From: Paenibacillus oleatilyticus
GTDB taxonomy: Bacteria > Bacillota > Bacilli > Paenibacillales > NBRC-103111
Direction: 5' to 3'
Length of the DNA stretch: 64,000 nt
Assembly (NCBI RefSeq): GCF_018998565.1
Contig: NZ_JAHNZO010000002.1
Location: 1 to 64,000 of the forward strand
In this document: in pieces, positions 27,963 through 37,183 of the stretch
How positions within the stretch are numbered: position 1 is the stretch's first letter
How the letters are laid out: each line of letters opens with the position of its first letter
Position numbers and translations under genes: made by a program
The notes under the pieces: generated by a model
What the model saw: only the letters and a program-made list of their open reading frames with translations
Database searches by the model: none
Told to the model about the DNA's origin: nothing

Positions 27963-29558
27963 ATGCGCGATCTTTATCAAATGAACGATATCGAGCGGCT
28001 GTCGGCAGGGAATGATGCGCACAGACGCTGGATAGATGCCTATACTTTTATTGTTGCGGAGGAGGGGAAGGGCGAGCTCCGTATCGACGGCTTGCGAATG
28101 CTGGTGGATTCCGGCACCGTACTGTTCTGCAACCCCGGGAGAATGATCGAATACCGTACCGCCCCCGGGAGCGGCCTGCTGCTGGACTTGATTACGTTCC
28201 GCATCTTCACTTCGCGCGATCAAGAAGAACGGCCCGCGGGACAAGCGGCGTATGAAGAAAGGCGGAGCCCGTGGCTTCCCGACGGCAAGCTGTACCCGGA
28301 GTCCCCTTACCGGATCGGGATGCTCGTCAAGGAGCTGAGAGCACTCCGCAGTAATAATGCCGGGGACGAACCGTTCCGGGAGGAGATGCTGCTTTACGAG
28401 CTGCTTCACTTGCTGACGCCGGGCCGCCATGCCGACTCGGAGCCGGATATCCGGCCGTCGAGCAAGGGGATCGAGCTTGCCATCGACTATATGCATAGGC
28501 ATTACCGTGAAGAAATCAGTCGGGACATGCTGGCACAGATGACGGGCTTTCACCCGCGCTTTTTTTCGATGCTGTTCAAGCGGGAGACCGGGCACAGCTT
28601 CTCCGACTACTTGGCCCGCATCCGGATCGACCGGGCGAAGGAGCAGCTGCTGCTGACGGGCGAGAGTCTGAACGACATTGCCCGCAATGTCGGCTATGCG
28701 GACGGGTTTTACCTGAGCCGCAAATTCAAGCAGATCGTCGGCGTATCGCCGACAAGCTATGTGCGCGAGCCGAAAAAAATCGTCGTCTACGACCTGGTCG
28801 GACATCTGCTCGCTCTGGGCATCAAGCCGCTCGGCGCTTCGTACAATCAAGGGCTGAGCCGCCTGGCGCTGCTGAGGGAGGAGCTGGCGGGCACGCCCGA
28901 TGTCGGCTACACGTCCGTGGAGCCGATGCTGGAGCTTGAGCCGGAGCTGATCATCGCGACAGATTGGCTGGATCGCGGCATGATCGAGCAACTGCACAAA
29001 ATCGCGCCGACGCTTGTATTTCACAGCGGCGACCCGTTCGAGAGATTCAAGTCGCTGGCGGATATCCTGAACCGGAGACAGGAAGCGGAAGCGTTCATTG
29101 CCCGGTATGAGGAGAAAGGGAAGCGGGCGCGGGCGGAGCTGAACGGACTTGTCGGCCCGAACGAGACGGCGGCCGTTTACGAGATTTGGGCCGACTGCCT
29201 CTGGGTCATGTGCGAATCGTATGGAAGGGGCGTCTATAATTTGTACAAGCCGCTCGGGTTCACCCCTCCGCCGAAGGTGAAGCGGGACGTGCTGGAAGTC
29301 GGCCAACCGAAAAAAATTTCACTCGAAGAGCTGCCGGACTATGCGGCCGATCATATGTTCATCAGCGTATACCCGGCGAACGGCGGAGCCGAAAGCGCTA
29401 GAAAAGTAATGGAGAGCGCCATCTGGAAGCAGCTCTCTGCCGTACGGCACAACCGGGTATATTCGATTGAGCTGGACGTGATCCATTCCGTTGACGTGCT
29501 GTCGTTGGAAAAGCAGCTCGATATCCAGACGCAAATGTTGAAATCCGCCCTCGGATGA
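27963..29558 (+). CDS. AraC-family regulator fused to a siderophore-binding domain (Btr-like)
   Basis: A 531-residue regulator. The first 165 residues are an AraC-type sensor region, about 168-270 hold two helix-turn-helix motifs (ISRDMLAQMTGFHPRFFSMLF and LNDIARNVGYADGFYLSRKF), and about 275-531 form a TroA/FecB-type periplasmic-binding-protein fold. This layout is that of B. subtilis Btr, which activates a siderophore uptake gene on binding the ferric siderophore. The start at 27963 is downstream of the Fur box; an in-frame ATG at 27915 would overlap it. The binding domain resembles the neighbouring binding lipoprotein along its length, so the regulator probably senses that protein's ligand and activates its gene. 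Confidence 0.85.
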   Translation: MRDLYQMNDIERLSAGNDAHRRWIDAYTFIVAEEGKGELRIDGLRMLVDSGTVLFCNPGRMIEYRTAPGSGLLLDLITFRIFTSRDQEERPAGQAAYEERRSPWLPDGKLYPESPYRIGMLVKELRALRSNNAGDEPFREEMLLYELLHLLTPGRHADSEPDIRPSSKGIELAIDYMHRHYREEISRDMLAQMTGFHPRFFSMLFKRETGHSFSDYLARIRIDRAKEQLLLTGESLNDIARNVGYADGFYLSRKFKQIVGVSPTSYVREPKKIVVYDLVGHLLALGIKPLGASYNQGLSRLALLREELAGTPDVGYTSVEPMLELEPELIIATDWLDRGMIEQLHKIAPTLVFHSGDPFERFKSLADILNRRQEAEAFIARYEEKGKRARAELNGLVGPNETAAVYEIWADCLWVMCESYGRGVYNLYKPLGFTPPPKVKRDVLEVGQPKKISLEELPDYAADHMFISVYPANGGAESARKVMESAIWKQLSAVRHNRVYSIELDVIHSVDVLSLEKQLDIQTQMLKSALG

Positions 29559-29635
29559 CCTTTTGTCCATAAAAATGATGACCATCGGATATGTTCATTC
29601 TGCCTCGGACTGATACAATACGAGAGGGGATTTAA

Positions 29636-29654
29636 AATGATAATCATTATCATT
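29636..29654 (+). promoter_or_regulatory. Fur box of the siderophore-binding lipoprotein gene
   Basis: AATGATAATCATTATCATT is a perfect palindrome and an almost ideal Fur box, placed 17 bases before the start codon. A TACAAT-like -10 lies just upstream near 29614. Confidence 0.92.
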
Positions 29655-29671
29655 GACATCGGAGGGGGACT

Positions 29672-30664
29672 ATGCGTCGCATCAGCATCAAACAGATCGT
29701 ATGGCTAGGGCTGCTTTTCGTCGTGATGGCGGCCGTTATCACAGCTTGCAGCGGCGGGGCGGAGAATCCGTCGAGTACGGCAGGAAATCGCGCAGCCTCC
29801 GGAGACAAGCCAGGGACGAAAATATTCAAGGCGGAAAATGGGGAAATCGAGATTCCGACGAATCCTCAGCGGATCGTCGCCATTCAGTTCGCAGGGGATC
29901 TGCTGGCGCTTGGCGTCAAGCCGGTCGGCGTAGGGTCGATCGTGTTGAACAATTCCGAGCAATTGAAGGACGAACTGGCCGGAGTGGCGGACGTCGGGGA
30001 CGTTTCCGTCGAGAAGGTGCTGGAGCTGGCGCCGGATCTCATCGTTGCGCCGAGCTATTTGCCGCCCGAAGTGATCGAGAAGCTTGGCAAAATCGCGCCT
30101 ACGGTGACTCTTCCGTGGGGAGGCTTCGCCGGATCAGACCCGCTGGAAGAAGTGCGTACGTTCGGCCGCATGCTCGGCAAGGAGAAGGAAGCGGAGGCAT
30201 GGATCGCGCGCTACAAGGAGAAGGCTGCGCAGGCGAAGCAGAAATTGGCCGGAGTCATCGGTCCGGGGGAAACGGCGGCTTCCTACGAAATCTGGGCCAA
30301 AAATTTATGGATCTGGGACAAAAATCAGCGGGCCGGGTACAATCTGTTTGCCACGCTCGGGTTAACGCCGCCGGACAAAGTGAAGAAGGACGTTTTCGAG
30401 CCGGGCAAGAGCCGGGACATCTCGCAAGAGGTACTTCCGGAATATGCGGCGGATCATATGTTCGTTACGGTGTATCAGGAGGATGGCGGAGCGGAACGGG
30501 CCAAGGAGTTAATGGACAACTCCCTATGGAAAAACCTTCCTGCGGTTAAAAACAATCGGGTGTATTTGCTGAACCTGAAGCAATTCTGGTTTTCGGACGG
30601 ACTGTCGCTGGAGAAGCAGCTGGACATTTTGACGGAAACGATTTTGTCCCGGAGCCAACAGTAA
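29672..30664 (+). CDS. Iron-siderophore ABC transporter substrate-binding lipoprotein (FecB/FhuD type)
   Basis: A 330-residue lipoprotein with lipobox VITAC (Cys about 27) and a class III periplasmic-binding fold: ENGEIEIPTNPQRIVAIQFAGDLLALGVKPVGVG, SVEKVLELAPDLIVAPS and the C-terminal KNNRVYLLNLKQFWFSDGLSLEKQLDIL. It captures ferric siderophores outside the membrane. It lies 113 bases behind the Btr-like regulator under its own Fur box. No permease or ATPase gene is nearby, so it must use a FecCD-type transporter encoded elsewhere. The RBS is GGAGGGGG. Confidence 0.9.
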   Translation: MRRISIKQIVWLGLLFVVMAAVITACSGGAENPSSTAGNRAASGDKPGTKIFKAENGEIEIPTNPQRIVAIQFAGDLLALGVKPVGVGSIVLNNSEQLKDELAGVADVGDVSVEKVLELAPDLIVAPSYLPPEVIEKLGKIAPTVTLPWGGFAGSDPLEEVRTFGRMLGKEKEAEAWIARYKEKAAQAKQKLAGVIGPGETAASYEIWAKNLWIWDKNQRAGYNLFATLGLTPPDKVKKDVFEPGKSRDISQEVLPEYAADHMFVTVYQEDGGAERAKELMDNSLWKNLPAVKNNRVYLLNLKQFWFSDGLSLEKQLDILTETILSRSQQ

Positions 30665-30697
30665 ATGCCGGTTCATTTACAATTTATTTAATTGCGT

Positions 30698-30728
30698 TTG
30701 ATGCTCCGCTAACAAACCGCAGTACAAT
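30698..30728 (+). promoter_or_regulatory. Possible promoter of the GDPD-SLH gene
   Basis: TTGATG (30698-30703) and TACAAT (30723-30728) could form a promoter, but the 19-base spacing is poor. It lies about 50 bases before the leader hairpin. Confidence 0.3.
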
Positions 30729-30774
30729 TAAGAAGTGTAAGGACAGCCGAATAAGCAGGGTACGAGACGAGGAG

Positions 30775-30848
30775 AAAACCCTTTTATGCAGCAAATGGAG
30801 GTGCCGGTTCGGCGCGCCCCCTCTGTTTGATGGATGGAAGGGTTTTTT
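30775..30848 (+). terminator. Long structured leader hairpin with terminator end
   Basis: An outer stem (AAAACCCTT with AAGGGTTTT) encloses a second stem (30792-30801 with 30820-30829, fully paired in RNA if two G-U pairs are allowed) capped by GCCG/CGGC. A T-run closes it. The hairpin lies 120 bases before the next start codon, so it may terminate transcription from upstream or act as an attenuator in the leader of the SLH gene. It matches no riboswitch I recognise. The remaining intergenic bases (30665-30968) hold nothing else clear. Confidence 0.6.
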
Positions 30849-30968
30849 GTCATGTTCACAAGAAAGGAGCCGTGCATACCGAACCGGATGTTGCCAGGAT
30901 AAACGCTCTGAAAGCAGACGCGGGACCAAAATGACCTACCAAGACGATAGGAAAGGACAGAACCTACC

Positions 30969-33900
30969 ATGATACGTCATGCCAAATCGTTCTACGTATT
31001 TCTCATTATCGCATTGCTTAGCGGGACGATTCCGGTCGGGCTTGTTCCGGGACAAGCCGAAGCTGCCGACGCGGGACGAAAATCCATGATCGCCAAAAAG
31101 ACGAAGAACGCACCCGCGATTGACGGACAGCTCGACGAATCCGTCTGGAGCATCGACCAGCCGTTAACCGTCCGTACAGGAGAAGGCGTCATCAAAGAGT
31201 CCCAATTCGGCCTTTTATGGGACAATCAATATCTCTATATCGGCGTGAAGGCCGACGACGATACGCTGATCCATAACGGATCGGGCTATTGGTTCGAGCA
31301 GGATAATATCAATCTATTCTTTGATCCGACGAATCACCGCTCGGCTCCGTTTGCAACCGAGGACATGCAACTCGGATTCGTATATCAGCCGGGCTCGACG
31401 ACGCCGGAGTTTCACTTCGGCGCCGCACTGAATAATCATAGCGGCAAGGACGAGAAAAAAATACTGCGCGCCATCCGCACGACCGGCAGCGGCTGGACGC
31501 TCGAAGTGGCCGTGCCGTGGGATATGCTCCAGCTTGACCCAAGGCGGAACAAGCAGTTCGGATTGGAAGTCGGCACGACCGACCGGTACGATGCCGCAGA
31601 CCCTGCGAAGCAAGGGTCGAGCTATTGGAGCGCCTACAACACCACATCGTTCTGGAACGATACGTCCGGGTACGGCACCGTAACGCTGGACGACGGCAAT
31701 CCGGTGACCGGAGCGGTGAATCCGGTGCTTTTGCACGAGACGTTTGACGGATATCCGTCAGGCCAGCTTCCATTCGGCTGGATTTCCGATGTGAATGCGG
31801 GGAGCAATCCGTTTACGGTCGTGCAGGATACATACGGCAATGGGCGAATGGTCTTCGACGGGAGCGCGTCAGGCAAGCAAGCCCGGGCGATTGCGCCGGT
31901 GCAGTGGGACAACTACGTTATAGAAGCGGACGTCCGGTTCGAAAAAGTGCTGGATGCGGGACGCTGGGCTTCCCTTATGTTCCGCGGAACCGCCAGCGGC
32001 AAAGCTCCTTATAACCAGATGGCGGTCCGGCAAAACGGCACCTACGAAATCGCCTACCGGAAGCCGGATAACGCATGGTTCAGCCCTACGCCTGTGAGCG
32101 GGATGTGGAAGCCGCTTGCCTTGAATAACGATTACACGATGAAAGTCCGCGTGTTCGACAACAATGTCAAAGAATATATCAAAGCGAAGAGCGATGCGGA
32201 CTTTACGCTTTTGACCGACAAGACCCTGAGTCCGAACGTGCTGCTGGAACGCGGCAAAATCGGCTTGCAGGTCGACCAGAGCAAAGTGTCGTTCGATAAC
32301 GTGAAGGTCACGCGGATCACGGCCGACCGGCTCGATCTGGCGATTCCGTCGACGGTGGAAGCGCTGACCGGACCACTGAACGTGACCGGCAGTGTCTACT
32401 TCTCGGACGGCGTGACGGAAGCGGTCTATAGCGACCGGCTGAAGCTGTATTCCTCCGACGAGGGTACGATCAAAATCGTGGACGGCAAGCTGTATCCGAT
32501 CAAAGCGGGGAAAGCGACGATTCAAACGGTTTTCGCCAATGCCGAAGCGGTGCAGGAGGTTACGGTTACGCCGTCGGCTGTCGGGGCAAAGGTCGTTTCG
32601 CTCAAGCATAACGAAGGCTACGTGCTGGGAACGGCGGGCGGAACGATCGATCTTCAATCCATTGTATCTCAATCGGAGCTTAGCGATTTTACCTCAGGTA
32701 CGCTAACCGGCGACCGTTTAACCTGGAGCTCGAACGGCAGCGGGATCACGATAGAGCACGGCAAAATCAGCGTCAAGCAAAAAGGCGTCCACACGCTGAC
32801 CGCTTCCATCGATAGCGCAGCGGTTTCGTTCCTCGTCGTGGCCAAAGAAGCCGGCGACGCCGAGTACGTGCTGTACGAAGAAAACTTTGACGCTTTGCCG
32901 GACGGCACGCTGCCGCCGGGCTGGACGAGAATCGAAGGCACGACGCCGGGTGCAGCCGTCGTGAAATCCGGAGCATTCGAGCTGAATGCGAGCACGGCCC
33001 CGGACAACCCGTCGCGCGTGCTGCTTCCGGACTATTTGAAGCTGTTCGGAAATTATAAAATCGATGCGGATGTCACCCATTTGTCGGCCAACGATGCGGC
33101 CCGATGGAATTCGATCATGTTCCGTATTCAAAATAACGACTACCCTTATTATCAAATGGCGGTCCGCAAAGACGCGACGGCGTCCAACGGCGTCGAATTC
33201 GCCGAGCGGACCCCGGCGAACGGCTGGAACGTCACGGACCGCGGTTCGAACAGCGAAGCGATCGATTCGGCTAAAATGTACCGTTACACGGTCAAAGCCT
33301 ACGGCAACCGGGTGCAGGAGCTGATCGATAATCGCGTGATGGTCAACACCGATGCGGCCTCCGCTTATGCCAAAGGCGGCATCGGCTTTCAGGCAAACGG
33401 CAGCAGGATGAAAGTGGACAACATCCGGATTACGCTGCAGCAGGAGGCGCTGCCGCCGATGCCGACGGACCGCTTCGTGAACGTCACCGAGCCGGAGACA
33501 AAAATTTCGCTTGCGCCGTCCGTTGTCAAAGAGGTTCACAGCGCAGCGGATTTGGCAAGCTTGAACGGGCCCGCCCCGCCGGCAACGGTGATTCTGCATG
33601 TGAACCCTGAGTTAAAGGTGACCGACCCGGCAGGCGCGAGCGAGCTCGGAAGCTTGGACGAGGTGCTGGCTTCGCTCGGCACCCGGATGATTCCGGCGTT
33701 CTATGTGAAGGATGAGCAAGCTGCCGATATGCTGACCGACTATGTGCAGCGAAACGAGCTGGAAGACGCTTTCGTCGTCTCGGACCGCGGCGAACTGGTC
33801 AAGCGGGTAAGAACGGCGTACCCGATGATCCGAGGCATTGTCGATTACAGCGCAGCGCCGGTCCCTATGACGCAGGAAAGCCTGCTCGAAATCCGCAGAA

Positions 33901-36497
33901 AAACAACGGTCAATCAGGCGAAAATCGCCATCCTGCCGCAGAGCGCGGCTTCGATTGACAATGTCGCTTATTTGCAGCAGCGGCTGATCGCGGTATGGGG
34001 CAAGGAAACGGCAAGCGCAGCGGACAAAAGCGTGTCGATCCACCGGCTGATCACGGCCGGAACGAACGGCATCGTGACGGATTCCCCGGCGGCGGCCTTC
34101 GATGCGCTGAAAGTGTACTCCAACCAGACGACGCTGGTCCGCAAGCCTTATGTGATCGGCCATCGGGGCATTCCGTCGGAGGCTCCCGAGAATACGATCG
34201 AGAGCAATGAGCTTGCCGTCGATTACGGGTCCGACTTTATCGAGAACGACATGTACGTGACGACGGACGATCACCTCGTCATTATTCACGACGGCGTGCT
34301 GCAAAATACGACGAACGGGTTCGGCAAAGTCGAGGAGCATTCGCTGGAGCAAATCAAGGCGCTCAACGCGAGCAAGCCGAAGCCGGGCTATAAGGAAACG
34401 AAAGTGCCGACGCTCGACGAGCAGATCGATCTGGCCAAAAGACGCGGCATTATGGTGTACGCCGAAATCAAAACAAGCAATCCGCGCGCGGTCGACGTGC
34501 TGGTGAAGCTGATCAAGGAGAAGAACGCGGAGCACTTGCTCAACGTCATGTCGTTCGATCCGAATCAGTTGAAGCGGTTCGCCGAGCAAATGCCGGGGAT
34601 GCCGCTAGGGCTGCTGCACAGCGGCTTTGACACCTCGAATGTTAACAAATCGCTGCGAGAAACGTTGAAGATCGTTCAGAAGCAGAACGTCACGTATAAC
34701 GTAGGGTATACCGGACTGAAGAAGGACTATATGGAAGCGGCCAAGCACCGCGGAATCTTCATCTCGCCGTGGACGATCAATATCGAGAAAGATTACAAGA
34801 GCATGTTCACGATGGGCGCTTATGGCCTTACGACCGACTATGCAAGCTATTCGAAAAACTGGGCCGCCTCGGTTTTTCCGGAGAAGGACAAGTACGTTCT
34901 GGCGCAAGATGAAAGTGCAGCCGTGACGGCGCAAGTGTATTCCTACGCTCGCGTAAAAACGAACGTCGTACCGGACATCGTCCTGTTGGACGGGCACGAT
35001 GTCGTAGACGTGAACGGAGGCAAGGTTACGGCCAAAAAGCCGGGAACGGCGCACGCCTTGTTAAGGTATACGGCGTCGATGGACGCAAGCAGCAAGTACG
35101 ATCTGTACACGCAGCCCGTTGCTTTTGAAGTGAAGGGCGACAACAGTAACGGCGGAGGTGGCAACGGCGGAGGTGACAACGGCGGAGGGAACAACGGCGG
35201 AGGGAACAACGGCGGAGGGAACAACGGCGGTGGTGATAACGGCGGAGGCAGCAGCGACAGCGATAGCAGCAGCACCGATAGTATCGGCGGGAAGCCGGCG
35301 GAAGGCGCAGGCAAGCCCGATGTCCCTGTGGTCAAGCCGGGAGCGGTGCTTGAAGCAAGCGGCGGTAAAATAGACGCCGATACGCTGAAGGAGGCGTTCC
35401 GTGCCAACTCCGGCGTCGAAGTGAAATTTACCGGCGATAAGCTGGAACTGGCAGCAGCAGGCCTTTCCGATGCGAGCCGCAAGAACGGCGCGACGCTGGC
35501 GGTAACTAGCGACAGCGGCCGATATGCGCTGCCATTGAACGCACTGAAGCTGGAAGCTTTGGCGCAGCAGCTTGGCTCGGCGGTAAGCGACATGTCAGTC
35601 CGTTTTGCGATAAAGAAGCTGAGCGGCAGCGAACGCGACGAGATCAAGCAGGCAGCGAACAGCGCATCGGTAGCAGACGGCGTCCATCTTTCGGTGGAGG
35701 CGGTGAACAAAGAAGGCCGCACGGTGCCGGTATCGTTCGGGTTCGCACCGGTCACATACCAGCTGCGTCTTGGTCAAACCGTGGACCGGTCCAAAGCGAC
35801 TGGAGTCCTCTATGACCCGGTAACGAAACGGGCGCGATTCGTTCCGACCCTTTTCGATACGAGGAACGGACAAACGACTGCAACGTTGAAGCGGAGCGGG
35901 AACGGCACGTATGTCATTATCGAAATGAACAAAAGCTTCGCGGATATGGCAAACCATTGGGCGCAAGCGGAAGTCGAACTGCTCGCTAACAAGCTCGTTG
36001 TTGAAGGAGTCAGCGACAACCGATTCGAAGGCGATCGCCCGATCACCCGGTCGGAATTCGCGGCACTGCTTGTCCGCGCATTGGGTCTCAGTCCTGCGAC
36101 GGCAAAAAGCGGGTTTAACGATGTGGTTTCCGGGGCATGGTATGCGGAGGATGTAGCGGCCGCAGCGGCAGCGGGGCTCATCAGCGGATATGAGGACGGT
36201 TCGTTCCGTCCGGACCGGCAAATTAAGCGTGAAGAACAGGCGGCCATGCTGATCCGCGCCATGTCTTACGCAGGATTGGAAACACAGTTATCGCAGGCGA
36301 AGCAGAGCGAGGCTTTGGCGCCGTTTAAGGACACCGGCAGCTTGAGCTGGGCAAAAGCCGAAGTAGCGGCTGCGATTCATGCCGGTCTGCTGAACGGAAT
36401 GACGGCGGAGACGCTCGAAGCGAGCGGAATCGCAACGCGGGCTCAATCCGCGGTAATGCTAAAGCGTTTCTTGAGCAAAGCGAACTATATCAATTAA
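30969..36497 (+). CDS. Giant S-layer glycerophosphodiester phosphodiesterase-like protein (CBM9-like, two LamG-like, GDPD, SLH x3)
   Basis: An 1842-residue exported protein. After a signal peptide (to about residue 34) come a CBM9-like domain (about 38-245, PAIDGQLDESVWSIDQPL), a jelly-roll domain (about 258-450), a Big-type region, a second jelly-roll related to the first (about 636-830; both contain PYNQMAVR or PYYQMAVR), a degenerate TIM-barrel-like stretch and a GDPD domain (about 1061-1305) with the catalytic HRG, ENTIESNE, END and HDG residues. A Gly/Asn repeat linker (about 1392-1430) and three SLH domains (about 1656-1842) follow. It probably cleaves glycerophosphodiesters or teichoic-acid-like polymers at the cell surface. 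RBS is GAAAGGACAG. Confidence 0.82.
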   Translation: MIRHAKSFYVFLIIALLSGTIPVGLVPGQAEAADAGRKSMIAKKTKNAPAIDGQLDESVWSIDQPLTVRTGEGVIKESQFGLLWDNQYLYIGVKADDDTLIHNGSGYWFEQDNINLFFDPTNHRSAPFATEDMQLGFVYQPGSTTPEFHFGAALNNHSGKDEKKILRAIRTTGSGWTLEVAVPWDMLQLDPRRNKQFGLEVGTTDRYDAADPAKQGSSYWSAYNTTSFWNDTSGYGTVTLDDGNPVTGAVNPVLLHETFDGYPSGQLPFGWISDVNAGSNPFTVVQDTYGNGRMVFDGSASGKQARAIAPVQWDNYVIEADVRFEKVLDAGRWASLMFRGTASGKAPYNQMAVRQNGTYEIAYRKPDNAWFSPTPVSGMWKPLALNNDYTMKVRVFDNNVKEYIKAKSDADFTLLTDKTLSPNVLLERGKIGLQVDQSKVSFDNVKVTRITADRLDLAIPSTVEALTGPLNVTGSVYFSDGVTEAVYSDRLKLYSSDEGTIKIVDGKLYPIKAGKATIQTVFANAEAVQEVTVTPSAVGAKVVSLKHNEGYVLGTAGGTIDLQSIVSQSELSDFTSGTLTGDRLTWSSNGSGITIEHGKISVKQKGVHTLTASIDSAAVSFLVVAKEAGDAEYVLYEENFDALPDGTLPPGWTRIEGTTPGAAVVKSGAFELNASTAPDNPSRVLLPDYLKLFGNYKIDADVTHLSANDAARWNSIMFRIQNNDYPYYQMAVRKDATASNGVEFAERTPANGWNVTDRGSNSEAIDSAKMYRYTVKAYGNRVQELIDNRVMVNTDAASAYAKGGIGFQANGSRMKVDNIRITLQQEALPPMPTDRFVNVTEPETKISLAPSVVKEVHSAADLASLNGPAPPATVILHVNPELKVTDPAGASELGSLDEVLASLGTRMIPAFYVKDEQAADMLTDYVQRNELEDAFVVSDRGELVKRVRTAYPMIRGIVDYSAAPVPMTQESLLEIRRKTTVNQAKIAILPQSAASIDNVAYLQQRLIAVWGKETASAADKSVSIHRLITAGTNGIVTDSPAAAFDALKVYSNQTTLVRKPYVIGHRGIPSEAPENTIESNELAVDYGSDFIENDMYVTTDDHLVIIHDGVLQNTTNGFGKVEEHSLEQIKALNASKPKPGYKETKVPTLDEQIDLAKRRGIMVYAEIKTSNPRAVDVLVKLIKEKNAEHLLNVMSFDPNQLKRFAEQMPGMPLGLLHSGFDTSNVNKSLRETLKIVQKQNVTYNVGYTGLKKDYMEAAKHRGIFISPWTINIEKDYKSMFTMGAYGLTTDYASYSKNWAASVFPEKDKYVLAQDESAAVTAQVYSYARVKTNVVPDIVLLDGHDVVDVNGGKVTAKKPGTAHALLRYTASMDASSKYDLYTQPVAFEVKGDNSNGGGGNGGGDNGGGNNGGGNNGGGNNGGGDNGGGSSDSDSSSTDSIGGKPAEGAGKPDVPVVKPGAVLEASGGKIDADTLKEAFRANSGVEVKFTGDKLELAAAGLSDASRKNGATLAVTSDSGRYALPLNALKLEALAQQLGSAVSDMSVRFAIKKLSGSERDEIKQAANSASVADGVHLSVEAVNKEGRTVPVSFGFAPVTYQLRLGQTVDRSKATGVLYDPVTKRARFVPTLFDTRNGQTTATLKRSGNGTYVIIEMNKSFADMANHWAQAEVELLANKLVVEGVSDNRFEGDRPITRSEFAALLVRALGLSPATAKSGFNDVVSGAWYAEDVAAAAAAGLISGYEDGSFRPDRQIKREEQAAMLIRAMSYAGLETQLSQAKQSEALAPFKDTGSLSWAKAEVAAAIHAGLLNGMTAETLEASGIATRAQSAVMLKRFLSKANYIN
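35149..35256 (+). repeat. Gly-Asn codon minisatellite in the GDPD-SLH gene
   Basis: A 15-base unit (AACGGCGGAGGGAAC and close variants) repeats in tandem about seven times, encoding NGGGN/D units. In-frame length changes would alter only the linker before the SLH domains. Confidence 0.85.
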
Positions 36498-36525
36498 CGC
36501 TTAGAGATGAAACTTTGTTCGAAGC

Positions 36526-36565
36526 GAGTCTGCCCGGGCTGCCAAACCTGGGCAGACTCTTTTTG
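36526..36565 (+). terminator. Intrinsic terminator after the GDPD-SLH gene
   Basis: GAGTCTGCCC and GGGCAGACTC arms with a 14-base loop, followed by TTTTT. Confidence 0.9.
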
Positions 36566-36721
36566 CTCTAGCGCAGATTGTCCGCCCTCCGGGTTTTCTC
36601 TATAACAAGATGAAATCTGACTCTTCCAACTGGAAAAGGGGACAGGCTATTGTCGTTTATCGTTTATAATCGAGTTAGGAACGAAATCAGTTACCCGGCA
36701 GGACGGGATGGAGGTTGGAAT

Positions 36722-37081
36722 ATGAAGGTTAGACGAATCGTTGCCAATATTGACACCCGGAAGATCGAGGAAGCCAAAAGCTTTTATCACGACGTACTCG
36801 GCCTCGATCTATTAATGGACCATGGCTGGATCGCCACCTATGGCTCGAACGAGGAGATGAGCGTTCAAATCAGCTTTGCTTCAGAAGGAGGCTCCGGCAC
36901 GCCCACGCCCGATCTATCCATCGAAGTCGACGATGTCGAGGCTGCGCTTGAACGCGTGAAGAGAGCCGGATTTACGGTCGAATACGGCCCGATGAACGAG
37001 CCGTGGGGCGTTCGGCGCTTCTTTGTCCGGGACCCGTTCGGCAAGCTTGTCAACATCCTTGCTCATGTCCAAGCCGATTAA
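36722..37081 (+). CDS. VOC family (glyoxalase/bleomycin resistance-like) protein
   Basis: A 119-residue single-domain protein of the vicinal oxygen chelate superfamily: ANIDTRKIEEAKSFYHDVLGLDLLMDHG at the start and WGVRRFFVRDPFGKLVNILAH at the end, covering both beta-alpha-beta-beta-beta modules. Such proteins act as metal-dependent enzymes or drug-binding resistance proteins; the function here cannot be fixed. The ATG at 36722 follows ATGGAGGTTGGA; an earlier in-frame codon at 36650 lacks a good site. A perfect 26-base palindrome covers its stop codon. Confidence 0.8.
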   Translation: MKVRRIVANIDTRKIEEAKSFYHDVLGLDLLMDHGWIATYGSNEEMSVQISFASEGGSGTPTPDLSIEVDDVEAALERVKRAGFTVEYGPMNEPWGVRRFFVRDPFGKLVNILAHVQAD

Positions 37082-37101
37082 ATCGTTATAACGATTTAAT
37101 C
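37076..37101. repeat. Perfect 26-base palindrome at the VOC gene stop codon
   Basis: The sequence from 37076 to 37101, centred on GTTATAAC, is identical to its reverse complement. It includes the TAA stop of the VOC gene. With no loop it is a poor RNA terminator and looks more like a protein-binding site. Confidence 0.7.
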
Positions 37102-37183
37102 CTGCCCGTTCCGGCAACCTATTCTCGCTGAGATCGTCTACAGTAGATAGGAGACGACTGGAAATTAGGGGGAGGAACCGAAC

